A stretch of 64,000 nt of DNA from JAUILH01 sp965230535 (GTDB lineage Bacteria; Bacteroidota; Bacteroidia; Flavobacteriales_D; JAUILH01). Location of the stretch: contig OZ246009.1 in assembly GCA_965230535.1 (NCBI GenBank), forward strand, positions 1,364,001-1,428,000, read 5' to 3'. This document shows positions 50,588 through 59,264 of the stretch, piece by piece (positions within the stretch are counted from its first letter, which is position 1; each line of letters starts with the position of its first letter). Both the position numbers and the translations under genes were made by a program. The notes beneath the pieces are model-generated. The model saw only the letters and a list, made by a program, of their open reading frames with translations. It was not told the DNA's origin and searched no databases.

Positions 50588-51403
50588 TTACTCGATATAT
50601 TTTCCATAAACCCATCCCTCGACTTCTGTTCTCACTTTTAACCAACCTTCCTGCTCATCCAGAATAGTCACCTTAGTTCCGTTTTTAAGAGCCTGAGTCA
50701 CTTTTTCGGCCTCAACGTCCGGAGACACTCTAATATTTAAGCTTGAAGCGGAGACGGCACCTTCTGATTTTACAGGCTCAAGCTCTTTTTTGTCTTCATT
50801 TCTCTCTGGGGTGAGCAACTTTTCCCTGAATTTGTCCAAAGGAAATGCTGGCCCCGGATCAATTTTGTGTTTTGGAGAAATCTCATCATGACCAAGAATA
50901 GTATCAATCCCATATTCTTCCATTAACAATAGACAAATTTCTCGTGTAACAGCCATTTGTTCCTCAGTGAATACCTGCCAATATCTTGGACTGTTCTGAT
51001 TCTTATGAGTAGCATAAATCACATCATCAGAATCATATTTAGTACCATACCAGGCGACATATTTGTCCTCAAGTTTCTTTAATGGGCCTGCATTCACCAA
51101 CTCAATTCCAATGGAATATCGGTTGAATCCGGTTCGTTTCCCAAAAAAGCTTCTACCGGCATGCCAGGCAATTCTGTCGAAATCGACCATCTGAGTGATG
51201 CTGCCATCTCTTTCTATTATAAGGTGTGCAGAAGCTTTTACACGTGGATTAACCAAAGTGTTAACTGCAGACAAAGCGCTTGGTCCGGCAGTGTAATGAA
51301 TGACAATGGTGTTTAGGTTTCCGGCCTTGAATTTTCCTCCCTTATTAGGAGTATCTATGAATGGGATATTCGGGCCAATAAGTTTGTGATTTTCTATTCT
51401 CAT
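50588..51403 (-). CDS. N-acetylmuramoyl-L-alanine amidase (Amidase_2) with SH3 domain
   Basis: Residues about 28-195 are an Amidase_2 domain: IVIHYTAGP with the first zinc His, SIGIELVNAG, ILGHDEISPKHKIDPGPAF with the second His and the Asp/Pro segment. Residues about 205-271 form a bacterial SH3 domain (ASSLNIRVSPDVEAEKVTQ, EGWLKVRTEVEGWVYGKYI). It cuts the bond between N-acetylmuramic acid and L-Ala of peptidoglycan. No signal peptide is visible (MRIENHKLIGPNIPF), so export is unclear. It is divergent from the eCIS operon and only 540 bases from it. Confidence 0.85.
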   Translation of the reverse strand: MRIENHKLIGPNIPFIDTPNKGGKFKAGNLNTIVIHYTAGPSALSAVNTLVNPRVKASAHLIIERDGSITQMVDFDRIAWHAGRSFFGKRTGFNRYSIGIELVNAGPLKKLEDKYVAWYGTKYDSDDVIYATHKNQNSPRYWQVFTEEQMAVTREICLLLMEEYGIDTILGHDEISPKHKIDPGPAFPLDKFREKLLTPERNEDKKELEPVKSEGAVSASSLNIRVSPDVEAEKVTQALKNGTKVTILDEQEGWLKVRTEVEGWVYGKYIE

Positions 51404-51946
51404 AATGCGTGTTTTTGGGCTGACTAAAAAATAGTTGAAATTGATCTTTTTTCATGGACAAAACCCCTTCTTGTCGGACACTCATTTAATGCGAAAAGAC
51501 ACATGATTTCGTGTTTTAGGATCATGTTTGATAATTATATTTCTTTGTTTAATTATTTGTTTTTCAGGTTTTTATTATTGGTTTAGGATGAAAAAAAAGC
51601 CTCTCCTTTGAACTGTTATTTCGGACACAGTCAGACTTTTAAAAAATCGATGATTTGATTATAGTTTGTTTGTTTTATACTGATTTTCAGTGTTTTGACT
51701 TGCGTTATGGAAATTTTGTTGTCAATTGTTGAAGTTGTGTAAATCCATATTTTTTTTAAAAAACACATAAACTTATGTCCCGAGTGTTTAGGCGTAAGTA
51801 TTTGCTATTAAGCTGTTTATGGTTTTTGGAGGCTTGTTTTTCGAGTCGTAAAACTTGAAGTTGTGTCCTTGATTTCAGGTATATGAATTAGGAATTTAGA
51901 ACTCAGAAAACAGACAATAAAGTTCAACTCAATTTATACCTAAGAA
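51404..51946. other. AT-rich intergenic region before the eCIS operon
   Basis: This 543-base stretch has no protein-like frame. TCGGACAC occurs twice (51474-51481 and 51621-51628), and T-rich tracts are abundant. The eCIS promoter should lie here, but no clear TAnnTTTG element was found close to 51947. Confidence 0.4.
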
Positions 51947-52105
51947 ATGGTCGTTATTTCATTACCCATTAAGAAAACATTTAAACATGAACCTATAAAG
52001 AGGCATGTTTCAGAATTTAATAATGGGATAACCATATCAGGTAAGTTGAATCACGTTTCAGCAATCAATGGAATTAGTCACTCAAAACTTGAAAAAGGAT
52101 CATGA
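51947..52105 (+). CDS. Small gene leading the eCIS operon (52 aa)
   Basis: From ATG 51947 the frame reads MVVISLPIKKTFKHEPIKRH and ends with a TGA that overlaps the ATG of the DUF4255 gene (ATGA). Such overlap with a true gene is good evidence that it is translated. It has no signal peptide, is basic and has a short beta-like middle (NGITISGKLNHVSAING). Function unknown; an eCIS assembly or regulatory peptide is possible. Confidence 0.55.
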   Translation: MVVISLPIKKTFKHEPIKRHVSEFNNGITISGKLNHVSAINGISHSKLEKGS

Positions 52106-52704
52106 TTAATTCAGCATTAGAGTTTTTGAACGAAGAGGTAGAAAACTACTTAACTCTGGTTAACGGTGGTGTTGCCCCATCAGATGGATTTATTGTCTTA
52201 AGTAATGTCGCGGATGAAAGTGGCAAATGGGCAATTCCTTCGGATAAAATAGGAATGTCCCTTATTAATATTGAGGAAGAAAGAGTTTTTAAAGATCAAA
52301 ACTTCCTGCACAGAAATGACGACGGAGAAATAGAACGATACAATCCAAACATTAAGTTAAACCTCTATGTCTTGTTTTGTGCAAACTACGTTAACTCTCA
52401 GGCAAACGTGTCAAATTATATGGAAGGGCTTAAGCAGCTATCAAATGTCATAAGTTTCTTTCAGGGTAAGTACGTATTTACACCGGACACATCTCCGTCA
52501 ATGGATCCAAATCTCCAAAAGTTAATTGTAGATCTGTATTCATACACATTTGAACAACAGTATAACTTCTGGACAATCCTGGGGGCAAAATACCTCCCAT
52601 CGGTATTATACAAAGTCAGATTATTGACTTATCAGGAGAAAGTTGTACTCGATCAGAATGCACCAGTAACTCAATTAGACATCATTAATAATAACCTGAG
52701 CTAG
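52102..52704 (+). CDS. DUF4255 (Pvc16/Afp16-type) eCIS cap/terminator protein
   Basis: The 200-residue protein follows the DUF4255 pattern: MINSALEFLNEEVENYLTL, MSLINIEEERVFKDQ, NPNIKLNLYVLFCANY, YMEGLKQLSNVISFFQGKYVF and the conserved WTILGAKYLPSVLYKVRLL. In Afp/PVC and related systems it caps the end of the tube and sheath and sets the length. Its place as the first large gene of the operon, ahead of the sheath genes, is common in Bacteroidota eCIS. The next gene starts 2 bases after its stop. Confidence 0.85.
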   Translation: MINSALEFLNEEVENYLTLVNGGVAPSDGFIVLSNVADESGKWAIPSDKIGMSLINIEEERVFKDQNFLHRNDDGEIERYNPNIKLNLYVLFCANYVNSQANVSNYMEGLKQLSNVISFFQGKYVFTPDTSPSMDPNLQKLIVDLYSYTFEQQYNFWTILGAKYLPSVLYKVRLLTYQEKVVLDQNAPVTQLDIINNNLS

Positions 52705-52706
52705 AT

Positions 52707-53777
52707 ATGGGAGCTGTGTCATATAAAAAGTTGTTTCAGGTAGAAATGTTGCATACCTATTATGAAAATGGTATCACAAAAGATTTTGGCATTGTTCCAA
52801 CTGAAGAAACTCAGGCAATCTTAAAGAACAATAACCTGCTTTTTAAGGTTGACTCAACCGGCTTTAGGGTTCTATATAGAAATGAGGAGGGGAGCGACAA
52901 TGCTTTTATTCCGTTCAGCAATTTAAAGTTGAGGTTTGAACTAATTTTGAAGAACGTTTTTGAATTTGAGAACATTACGGATCTCAAACAGAACGGACCA
53001 ATGAAGAATTTCGTTGCTGGTAATCTGGCCGAGTTTAGTAATATGAACAACCCACTAAACTCTGGACTTAAGTACAAAATTATTGATGCCGTAAAGCCCA
53101 GTTTGTTTACCTATGAATTTCCTCAGGTAGTTCCAAACCCAACAACAGAAACAGGAAGAATTGTCATTAAAAATGAAGCTGGTGATAACGTCACCCCTGC
53201 CTCCCCCGATCCGGATAATATATTACCAACTGAAGAGGGTAAGTTTTTCTATCCCATAGATTTTAAGTCTATGCCGGTGGGGACATACAACTTTAGAACC
53301 ATTGTAACAGGTGTCCCCAATCAAAGGAGGAATCTTTTCATTGGAGATGCACTCGCCAGAAAAAACGTTTTCGGAATTGTTGAGATCAACGTTGAAAATG
53401 AACAAGCCAGTTCGTTTCCCGCAGACAGAATGTATAGGGCTCGATTTAAGAAAAGAGAACCTAACTGGCGCTATTTAATCCTAATTCAATCAAGTATTGT
53501 AGATCTCTCAGATGATCTGGAAATAATAGATGCACAAGGAACCTATTCGTTTAGCAGAAAAACGGATACAGATTTCAATGGAATTCCAACGGCTGTTTTC
53601 GATTCGGATACGCCAATTCCTTTGACTCAACTTCCCGTTCAGGAACTTCAATTTGTAAAGAGAAATAACCCAAGTAATGTTGATGTGATTGTTGGCAATC
53701 TGTCTAACCCGGTAATTAACGTGGTAAGCGCAGATGGAAACGATTTTAACACATCTCAAATTTATGTATATGTATAA
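52707..53777 (+). CDS. eCIS structural protein, possible cap adaptor (356 aa)
   Basis: A beta-rich soluble protein starting MGAVSYKKLFQVEMLHTYYENG. FIPFSNLKLRFELILKNVFEF, then FYPIDFKSMPVGTYNFRTIV and MYRARFKKREPNWRYLILIQ read as sandwich-type domains. I do not recognise a Pfam family. Its place directly after the DUF4255 cap gene resembles the Algoriphagus AlgoCIS, where a cap and a cap adaptor are encoded together, so I infer an adaptor between cap and sheath. No enzyme motif is seen, so an effector is less likely. Confidence 0.5.
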   Translation: MGAVSYKKLFQVEMLHTYYENGITKDFGIVPTEETQAILKNNNLLFKVDSTGFRVLYRNEEGSDNAFIPFSNLKLRFELILKNVFEFENITDLKQNGPMKNFVAGNLAEFSNMNNPLNSGLKYKIIDAVKPSLFTYEFPQVVPNPTTETGRIVIKNEAGDNVTPASPDPDNILPTEEGKFFYPIDFKSMPVGTYNFRTIVTGVPNQRRNLFIGDALARKNVFGIVEINVENEQASSFPADRMYRARFKKREPNWRYLILIQSSIVDLSDDLEIIDAQGTYSFSRKTDTDFNGIPTAVFDSDTPIPLTQLPVQELQFVKRNNPSNVDVIVGNLSNPVINVVSADGNDFNTSQIYVYV

Positions 53778-53797
53778 TCACAATAAAAAAGCATAGT

Positions 53798-55534
53798 ATG
53801 GCCACTTATAACACACCAGGCACATTTGTAGAAGAAGTGTCAACTTTACCGCCATCCGTGGCACCAGTACCAACCTCTATTCCCGGTTTTGTTGGAGCAA
53901 CCGAGAAAGCAATCATTGATGGCGTTCAATGGGATTATGGAACTTCATCTGACGTTCCCACTCCACCAATCAGAATAGAGTCACTGCTCGAGTTTGAAGC
54001 CATTTTTGGAGGGCCATTTAAAGAGTCTTATTCTGTTGAATTAACGGGGACGGCTCCGGTACCAACTAATGTTGTTGTGCAAAAAACATCAACGGTTGAT
54101 CATATCTTGTATTATCATGTTCAAATGTTTTATGCCAATGGTGGAGGTACATGTTACGTTTCTTCTGTTGAAGGATATGGCGCCAATGTGACAAGAACTC
54201 AACTCGAAGGAGGAATGAACAACATGGAACAAATTGATGATGTGACACTCCTTTTGGCGCCCGAATCAATCTTCTTAACTGCCGCGGATAGGAAATCGGT
54301 GAATGATAATATGCTTAGTCAATGCGCTAAACTGCAAGATAGATTTGCCTTATTGGATGTGTTACATGAAAATGGCAATACCGTTCAGGAAGACGCAGAT
54401 GATTTTAGAGATGATGATGTAGGCGCAGACAATCTTAGATATGGAGCTTCATATTACCCTGCGATAAATACGGTTTTGGAATATGCCTATGATCCATTTG
54501 GAGTTGTAATAACCGATTCGAGAACTGGTGCTGTATATAATAGTGCTCCTAACAATACACTGAGTACGGTAAAAACTGGTTTGGTGAGTTATATGCGCTA
54601 TACTGTTTCTGGTGGAGGATTGAGTAGCCCGGAGACATTTACATTGGATGGAACTGTATTGACTGTAGGAGTTGATTTAGATCCAGCAACAAACATAGCA
54701 GGAGTTATTGCCAGTATGGTTAAAGGAGTTAACTCACATCCTATACTTTCTCAGACCTATTTATGTAGAATTGACCCTACAAGTTCGACTCATTTTTTCA
54801 TTCAGATGAAAGAGTCTAGCACTGCAACACCAGCTTGGTCTACCACAGCATCAAGTATTGCAGGAACAGCGGCAAGCTTTAATCCAGGGACATTAGGAAC
54901 CAATGATACCTCTCTGTATAATACCATTTTGGCAGATTTAGCAGGCCACAGAGTTCAGCTTTATCCGTCTGGAACAATGGCAGGAATATATGCTCGTGTG
55001 GATGCCTCAAGAGGTGTTTGGCAGGCTCCGGCGAATGTTAGTATAAGAGGAATCAGTGGCGTTAATGTAACAGTAGACAATCAAGAACAAGGTAACCTAA
55101 ATGTAGATTCCGTTTCCGGAAAATCTATTAATGTTATCAGAGAGTTTGCCGGAAGAGGAACACTCGTATGGGGAGCCAGAACATTGGCAGGAAATGACAA
55201 TGAATGGAGATACATCAATGTAAGGCGTCTATTCCTGTTTGTTGAAGAATCTATCAAGAAATCGACAGAATTTTCAGTCTTCGAACCAAACACGGCTACA
55301 ACTTGGAGTAGAATTCAGGGAACAGCAAATTCCTTCCTGAACAACCTATGGAGAGAAGGCGCATTGGCTGGAGCTGTGCCTGAAGATGCCTTCTTCGTGA
55401 AGGTAGGCTTGAATGAAACAATGACTTCCGATGACATCCTTAATGGAAGGTTAATAGTAGAAATTGGTTTGGCTGCGGTTCGTCCTGCTGAGTTCATTGT
55501 GTTGAGATTCTCTCACCTAGTTCAACAATCATAA
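53798..55534 (+). CDS. eCIS contractile sheath protein 1 (578 aa)
   Basis: The sheath family core is evident: N-terminal TPGTFVEEVSTLPPSVAPVP with the extended N-terminal arm, IRIESLLEFEAIFGGPF, YANGGGTCYVSSVE, RYGASYYPAINTVLEYA, then, after an insert (about residues 240-370), MAGIYARVDASRGVWQAPAN, SGKSINVIREF, RGTLVWGARTLAGNDNEWRYINVRRLFLFVEESI and the C-terminal RPAEFIVLRFSHLVQQ. These regions interlock neighbouring subunits in T4, Afp and PVC sheaths. It and the next gene are paralogues. The insert should face outward. Confidence 0.9.
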   Translation: MATYNTPGTFVEEVSTLPPSVAPVPTSIPGFVGATEKAIIDGVQWDYGTSSDVPTPPIRIESLLEFEAIFGGPFKESYSVELTGTAPVPTNVVVQKTSTVDHILYYHVQMFYANGGGTCYVSSVEGYGANVTRTQLEGGMNNMEQIDDVTLLLAPESIFLTAADRKSVNDNMLSQCAKLQDRFALLDVLHENGNTVQEDADDFRDDDVGADNLRYGASYYPAINTVLEYAYDPFGVVITDSRTGAVYNSAPNNTLSTVKTGLVSYMRYTVSGGGLSSPETFTLDGTVLTVGVDLDPATNIAGVIASMVKGVNSHPILSQTYLCRIDPTSSTHFFIQMKESSTATPAWSTTASSIAGTAASFNPGTLGTNDTSLYNTILADLAGHRVQLYPSGTMAGIYARVDASRGVWQAPANVSIRGISGVNVTVDNQEQGNLNVDSVSGKSINVIREFAGRGTLVWGARTLAGNDNEWRYINVRRLFLFVEESIKKSTEFSVFEPNTATTWSRIQGTANSFLNNLWREGALAGAVPEDAFFVKVGLNETMTSDDILNGRLIVEIGLAAVRPAEFIVLRFSHLVQQS

Positions 55535-55570
55535 TAAAAAGAATAGTTAAAAACATTAAAAACGAAAACC

Positions 55571-57394
55571 ATGGCACTTAATCCATTATCACCAGGTGTA
55601 TATATAGAAGAAATTCCAAGAATACCAGCTTCAATTGCAGGAGTTGCTACAGCCATACCGGCATTTATCGGCTATGTAGAAAAAGCTGAAAGAAATGGGG
55701 AGGGAATCCCTATGAATACACCAGTCCGCATTGCTTCTATGCTGGAGTTCGAAACTATTTTTGGAGGTCCAGATAGTCAGCCTTTTACCATTGATGTAAA
55801 CGACAATACCTTGGTAAGTCCAACCGAAAGAACTATCACAGTTACAAAGGGAACAGAGTCTTTATACAGACTCTACTACAACATGCAAATGTACTTTTCT
55901 AATGGAGGAGGACCATGCTATATTGTTCCGGTTTCTTTTTATACCACAAAATATGAACCTGCACCTGCTGCAGGGACCGTAGACAAGAATCTTTTGCTTG
56001 CAGGGTTGGCAGGAGTTGCAAAACAGGATGAACCGACATTGTTACTGTTTCCTGATGCCTATTCACTGGCTTTATCAGATAGTAAAGAAGTGTATGATGC
56101 GGCACTCGCTCAGTGTGAGTTGCTTAAAGACCGTTTTACGATTATGGATGTCAAGCAAGTGACAGGAAACCCGGTAACAGATGCAGGCAGCTTCAGAAAT
56201 ACAGGAATTGGTCCTGATAACCTAAGGTATGGAGCGAGTTATTATCCTGATCTAAGAACGACTTTAAACTACATTGTGAATTCTGCTTTGACGCACATTG
56301 ATTCTTATACGGTAGATAATGTGGTTCCACCAACGGCAAATTCAGCTGAGGCTATTGATTTCATGAACCTTGTGAACACTGGCTTAGTACTCGCAAGGAA
56401 ATCACTCAACTATACCAGAGTGGCAATGCAAACTTTATCGGCAACTGATACCGGCATTACTCTGGGACTGGTGACTGATACGGACAGTGCAATAGGAGCG
56501 ACAGGAAGTGTGGGGACTTTACCTGCAGCTTTTAGTACAGTAAGCTCTACTTTGTCTGGGATTGATTCAGGGGAATCTGCAACAGCTCTTGCAGCAGCCG
56601 GCTTATTCAACTCCAGTCAGAGCGTAACTGATGGAAATGCATTAATTCTTTCATTAGAGGCATTGATCCAATCTTTGGAAGGAGCTCTTCAACAAGTGAC
56701 AGATGCTATGAATGATCCAACCATAACTTTCGTCGCAGGAAGTTTAGGATACCTTCAAAACAACCAACCATCGGTTTATTCTTCAGTTACCTCAGATATC
56801 AATAGCGAGCAAATTCAACTGAATTCTTCCGGAGCAATGGCAGGTATTTATGCCAGAGTTGATAGAGAAAGAGGGGTATGGCAGGCACCAGCTAATGTTG
56901 GAGTGAGATCTGTTTTAGCACCAGCGATAAACATTACAACCAGTCAACAAGACGGTTTAAACATTGATGCTACCAGTGGTAAATCGATCAATGCGATTCG
57001 TGCCTTCACCGGTAGAGGAATTTTGCCTTGGGGAGCAAGAACCCTGGCAGGAAACGATAACGAATGGAGGTACATCAATGTAAGACGACTGTTCATTTTT
57101 ATCGAAGAATCTATTCAGGAAGCGACAGACTTTGTGGTTTTCGAACCAAATACAGGGAATACCTGGCAACGTGTAAGAGGGATGATTGAATCTTTCCTTA
57201 CTGCACAATGGAGAGATGGTGCTTTAGCCGGAGCCACAACTGAAGAAGCATTCTTTGTAAGGGTTGGTTTAGGTACTACCATGACAAGTCAGGACATCCT
57301 TGAAGGAAGAATGATCGTGGAAATAGGCCTGGCAGCAGTTCGACCAGCCGAATTCATCATCCTAAAATTCGAACATTTATTACAACAATCATAA
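55571..57394 (+). CDS. eCIS contractile sheath protein 2 (607 aa)
   Basis: A paralogue of the preceding gene: LSPGVYIEEIPRIPASIAGV, YFSNGGGPCYIVPVS, RYGASYYPDLRTTLNYI, SGAMAGIYARVDRERGVWQAP, SGKSINAIRAF, GILPWGARTLAGNDNEWRYINVRRLF and RPAEFIILKFEHLLQQS. The core motifs are nearly identical in the two proteins, but the insert (about residues 240-410) is a different, Ala/Ser/Thr-rich sequence. Afp and PVC use several sheath paralogues that sit at different positions; the same may hold here. Confidence 0.9.
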   Translation: MALNPLSPGVYIEEIPRIPASIAGVATAIPAFIGYVEKAERNGEGIPMNTPVRIASMLEFETIFGGPDSQPFTIDVNDNTLVSPTERTITVTKGTESLYRLYYNMQMYFSNGGGPCYIVPVSFYTTKYEPAPAAGTVDKNLLLAGLAGVAKQDEPTLLLFPDAYSLALSDSKEVYDAALAQCELLKDRFTIMDVKQVTGNPVTDAGSFRNTGIGPDNLRYGASYYPDLRTTLNYIVNSALTHIDSYTVDNVVPPTANSAEAIDFMNLVNTGLVLARKSLNYTRVAMQTLSATDTGITLGLVTDTDSAIGATGSVGTLPAAFSTVSSTLSGIDSGESATALAAAGLFNSSQSVTDGNALILSLEALIQSLEGALQQVTDAMNDPTITFVAGSLGYLQNNQPSVYSSVTSDINSEQIQLNSSGAMAGIYARVDRERGVWQAPANVGVRSVLAPAINITTSQQDGLNIDATSGKSINAIRAFTGRGILPWGARTLAGNDNEWRYINVRRLFIFIEESIQEATDFVVFEPNTGNTWQRVRGMIESFLTAQWRDGALAGATTEEAFFVRVGLGTTMTSQDILEGRMIVEIGLAAVRPAEFIILKFEHLLQQS

Positions 57395-57434
57395 ACAATT
57401 AATCAGAATAAAAAACAATTAAAATCATAGTATT

Positions 57435-57869
57435 ATGGCAGTTAGTTATCCAGTTTCAGCATTTCATTTTCAGGTAGAATGGGGTGGGTCTCGTGTCGGT
57501 TTCACAGAAGCATCAGGTTTAAGTATAGACGTTCAGGCTATCGACTATAGAGAAGGAAATTCCAAGAATTATCAGGTTACAAAAATGCCTGGGATTCCAC
57601 AGTTCACTAACATCACTCTAAAAAGAGGAATCCTCATTGCAGATGATGAATTTTCTCAATGGCTTTCAACTATAAAACTTAATCAGGTTGAGCGTAGAGA
57701 CATTACCATCAGTCTACTAAACGAGAATCATGAACCAATTGTAACCTGGGATGTGTTAGAAGCATGGCCTTGTAAATATGAAGGTCCTTCCCTGAATTCA
57801 ACAGGAAATGAAGTGGCTGTTGAGACATTAGAGTTATGTCATGAAGGTTTGCAAATAGTAGGTAACTAA
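57435..57869 (+). CDS. eCIS inner tube protein (Afp1/T4 gp19 type)
   Basis: A 144-residue gp19-like tube protein: VSYPVSAFHFQVEWGGSRVG, FTEASGLSIDVQAIDYREG, MPGIPQFTNITLKRGIL, INLLNENHEP equivalent in ISLLNENHEPIVTWDVLEAW, EVAVETLELCHEG. These motifs define the Hcp-like tube fold. It forms the main tube inside the sheath. The following gene encodes a paralogue. Confidence 0.9.
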   Translation: MAVSYPVSAFHFQVEWGGSRVGFTEASGLSIDVQAIDYREGNSKNYQVTKMPGIPQFTNITLKRGILIADDEFSQWLSTIKLNQVERRDITISLLNENHEPIVTWDVLEAWPCKYEGPSLNSTGNEVAVETLELCHEGLQIVGN

Positions 57870-57877
57870 AGAAAACC

Positions 57878-58330
57878 ATGGCAGAATACTATCCACCGGT
57901 CGGTTTTCATTTCAGCGTTGAATTTGAAGGGTTTTCAAGCGAGTTCAGAGAATTCGGCTTTCAAAGCGTATCAGGTTTAAATACGTCAGTTCCAAATTCT
58001 CAAACATATGAAGAAGGTGGCGAAAATCGATTTGTACACCGACTGCCGGCAAGAGCGACCTACGAAAATCTGGTTTTAAAACGAGGGATGCTCGTAGGGT
58101 CAGAACTAATTGCTTGGTTCAAGGATGCACTTGAGAATTTCAAGTTTGATCCTCGAAACATAACAGTTAATCTGCTCAATGAAAACCACGAACCACTGGA
58201 GGCATGGGTATTTGTAAGAGCCTGGCCAACCAAGTGGAATATCGAAGGATTTGATGCAGAAAATGGAGGGATAGTAGCTGAGACCATAGAGTTTTCTTAC
58301 CAATATTTTAAACGACAGGAAATTCAATAA
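57878..58330 (+). CDS. eCIS tube protein 2 / tube initiator (Afp5 type)
   Basis: The 150-residue paralogue of the tube protein has PPVGFHFSVEFEGFSSEFREF, FQSVSGLNTSVPNSQTYEEGG, LPARATYENLVLKRGMLVGS and ITVNLLNENHEPLEAWVFVRAWPTKW. In Afp/PVC a second tube protein joins the tube to the baseplate hub; the order here, directly before the DUF5908 and LysM genes, fits that role. It follows the main tube gene by 8 bases. Confidence 0.85.
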   Translation: MAEYYPPVGFHFSVEFEGFSSEFREFGFQSVSGLNTSVPNSQTYEEGGENRFVHRLPARATYENLVLKRGMLVGSELIAWFKDALENFKFDPRNITVNLLNENHEPLEAWVFVRAWPTKWNIEGFDAENGGIVAETIEFSYQYFKRQEIQ

Positions 58331-58336
58331 CAGCTT

Positions 58337-58498
58337 ATGCCAATACAAGTTAGAGAAATAGTGATCAAGGCGGTTGTAGGAAAGCCGGAAGCTCCTGGTG
58401 TAAAACAAACCGGGAGTAAGGAGATCAAGCAATCTAATAAAGCTCAAATGACCGTTTCAATGGTTGAAGAGATGATTAAAATGAAAAAAGAAAGATAA
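58337..58498 (+). CDS. DUF5908-type small eCIS protein (53 aa)
   Basis: From ATG 58337 to a stop at 58496-58498 the frame reads MPIQVREIVIKAVVGKPEAP, matching the DUF5908 pattern of small eCIS proteins (Afp6/Pvc6 position). The Lys-rich end (MVEEMIKMKKER) is helical. It lies between the tube-initiator and LysM genes, one base before the next ATG, a stereotyped order in eCIS clusters. Confidence 0.75.
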   Translation: MPIQVREIVIKAVVGKPEAPGVKQTGSKEIKQSNKAQMTVSMVEEMIKMKKER

Positions 58499-58499
58499 C

Positions 58500-59264
58500 A
58501 TGGCGTTTTCGGCAGGCATATTAGGAAAAATGACAATCATTTTTTACCCGGATCCAGATTTACCTGGGGTGGGGGTACCGTTCACGCCTATGTATAACCC
58601 AACAACACTTACGGTAAATCATAACGTGCTGCATGAGGAACAAAAAAAGCCACTTACCAGTAATGCCAGTAAGAAATTCATCAATACAGGACCAAGGTCC
58701 GTTAGTATGGAGTTGTTTTTTGATGGAACGGGTGCTTCTCCAAGTAGTTTGAGTAGCATGATTCCAACCCCATCTAATGTAGCCAATCTCTTGGATTCTG
58801 TCGGGATTTCAGGTTTTTCAGAAGCTTTAAATAGTTTTAATTCAGTTGACATACAGGTTCAAACTTTCCTAAAACTGGGTTATCAAATAGCCGGAGAGCT
58901 TCATCAACCTTGGTATATGATGATTTCGTGGGGAACATTTATCATGACATGCGTGCTCAAGTCAGCCAATGTGACCTATGAAATGTTTGACAATCAGGGA
59001 CGTCCATTACGCGCCAGAATGTCTATTACGGTTGAAGAATTCATTTCTGATACCCTGGTGGGGAAAATTTTGAAACTCTCTTCTCCGGACGTATCCAAAA
59101 CTATAACAGTGAAGGAGGGAGATACCTTACCAGATCTATGTGCTCAGGAGTACGGAGATCCTACTTTATACACTCAGGTAGCTGCGGCAAACCAACTTAA
59201 GAATTTTAGAAAATTAAACCCGGGAATGCAGTTGCTATTTCCTCCAATAACCAGAGAATCCTAA
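58500..59264 (+). CDS. eCIS baseplate protein with LysM domain (Afp7 type)
   Basis: The 254-residue protein has the Afp7/Pvc7 core (MTIIFYPDPDLPG, FTPMYNPTTLTVNHN, KFINTGPRSVSMELFFDGTG, QPWYMMISWGTFIMTCVLKS) and a C-terminal LysM domain (TVKEGDTLPDLCAQEYGDPTLY, MQLLFPPI), as in T4 gp53-type proteins. It joins the tube and spike in the hub. Its last base overlaps the first base of the spike gene's start codon. Confidence 0.9.
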   Translation: MAFSAGILGKMTIIFYPDPDLPGVGVPFTPMYNPTTLTVNHNVLHEEQKKPLTSNASKKFINTGPRSVSMELFFDGTGASPSSLSSMIPTPSNVANLLDSVGISGFSEALNSFNSVDIQVQTFLKLGYQIAGELHQPWYMMISWGTFIMTCVLKSANVTYEMFDNQGRPLRARMSITVEEFISDTLVGKILKLSSPDVSKTITVKEGDTLPDLCAQEYGDPTLYTQVAAANQLKNFRKLNPGMQLLFPPITRES

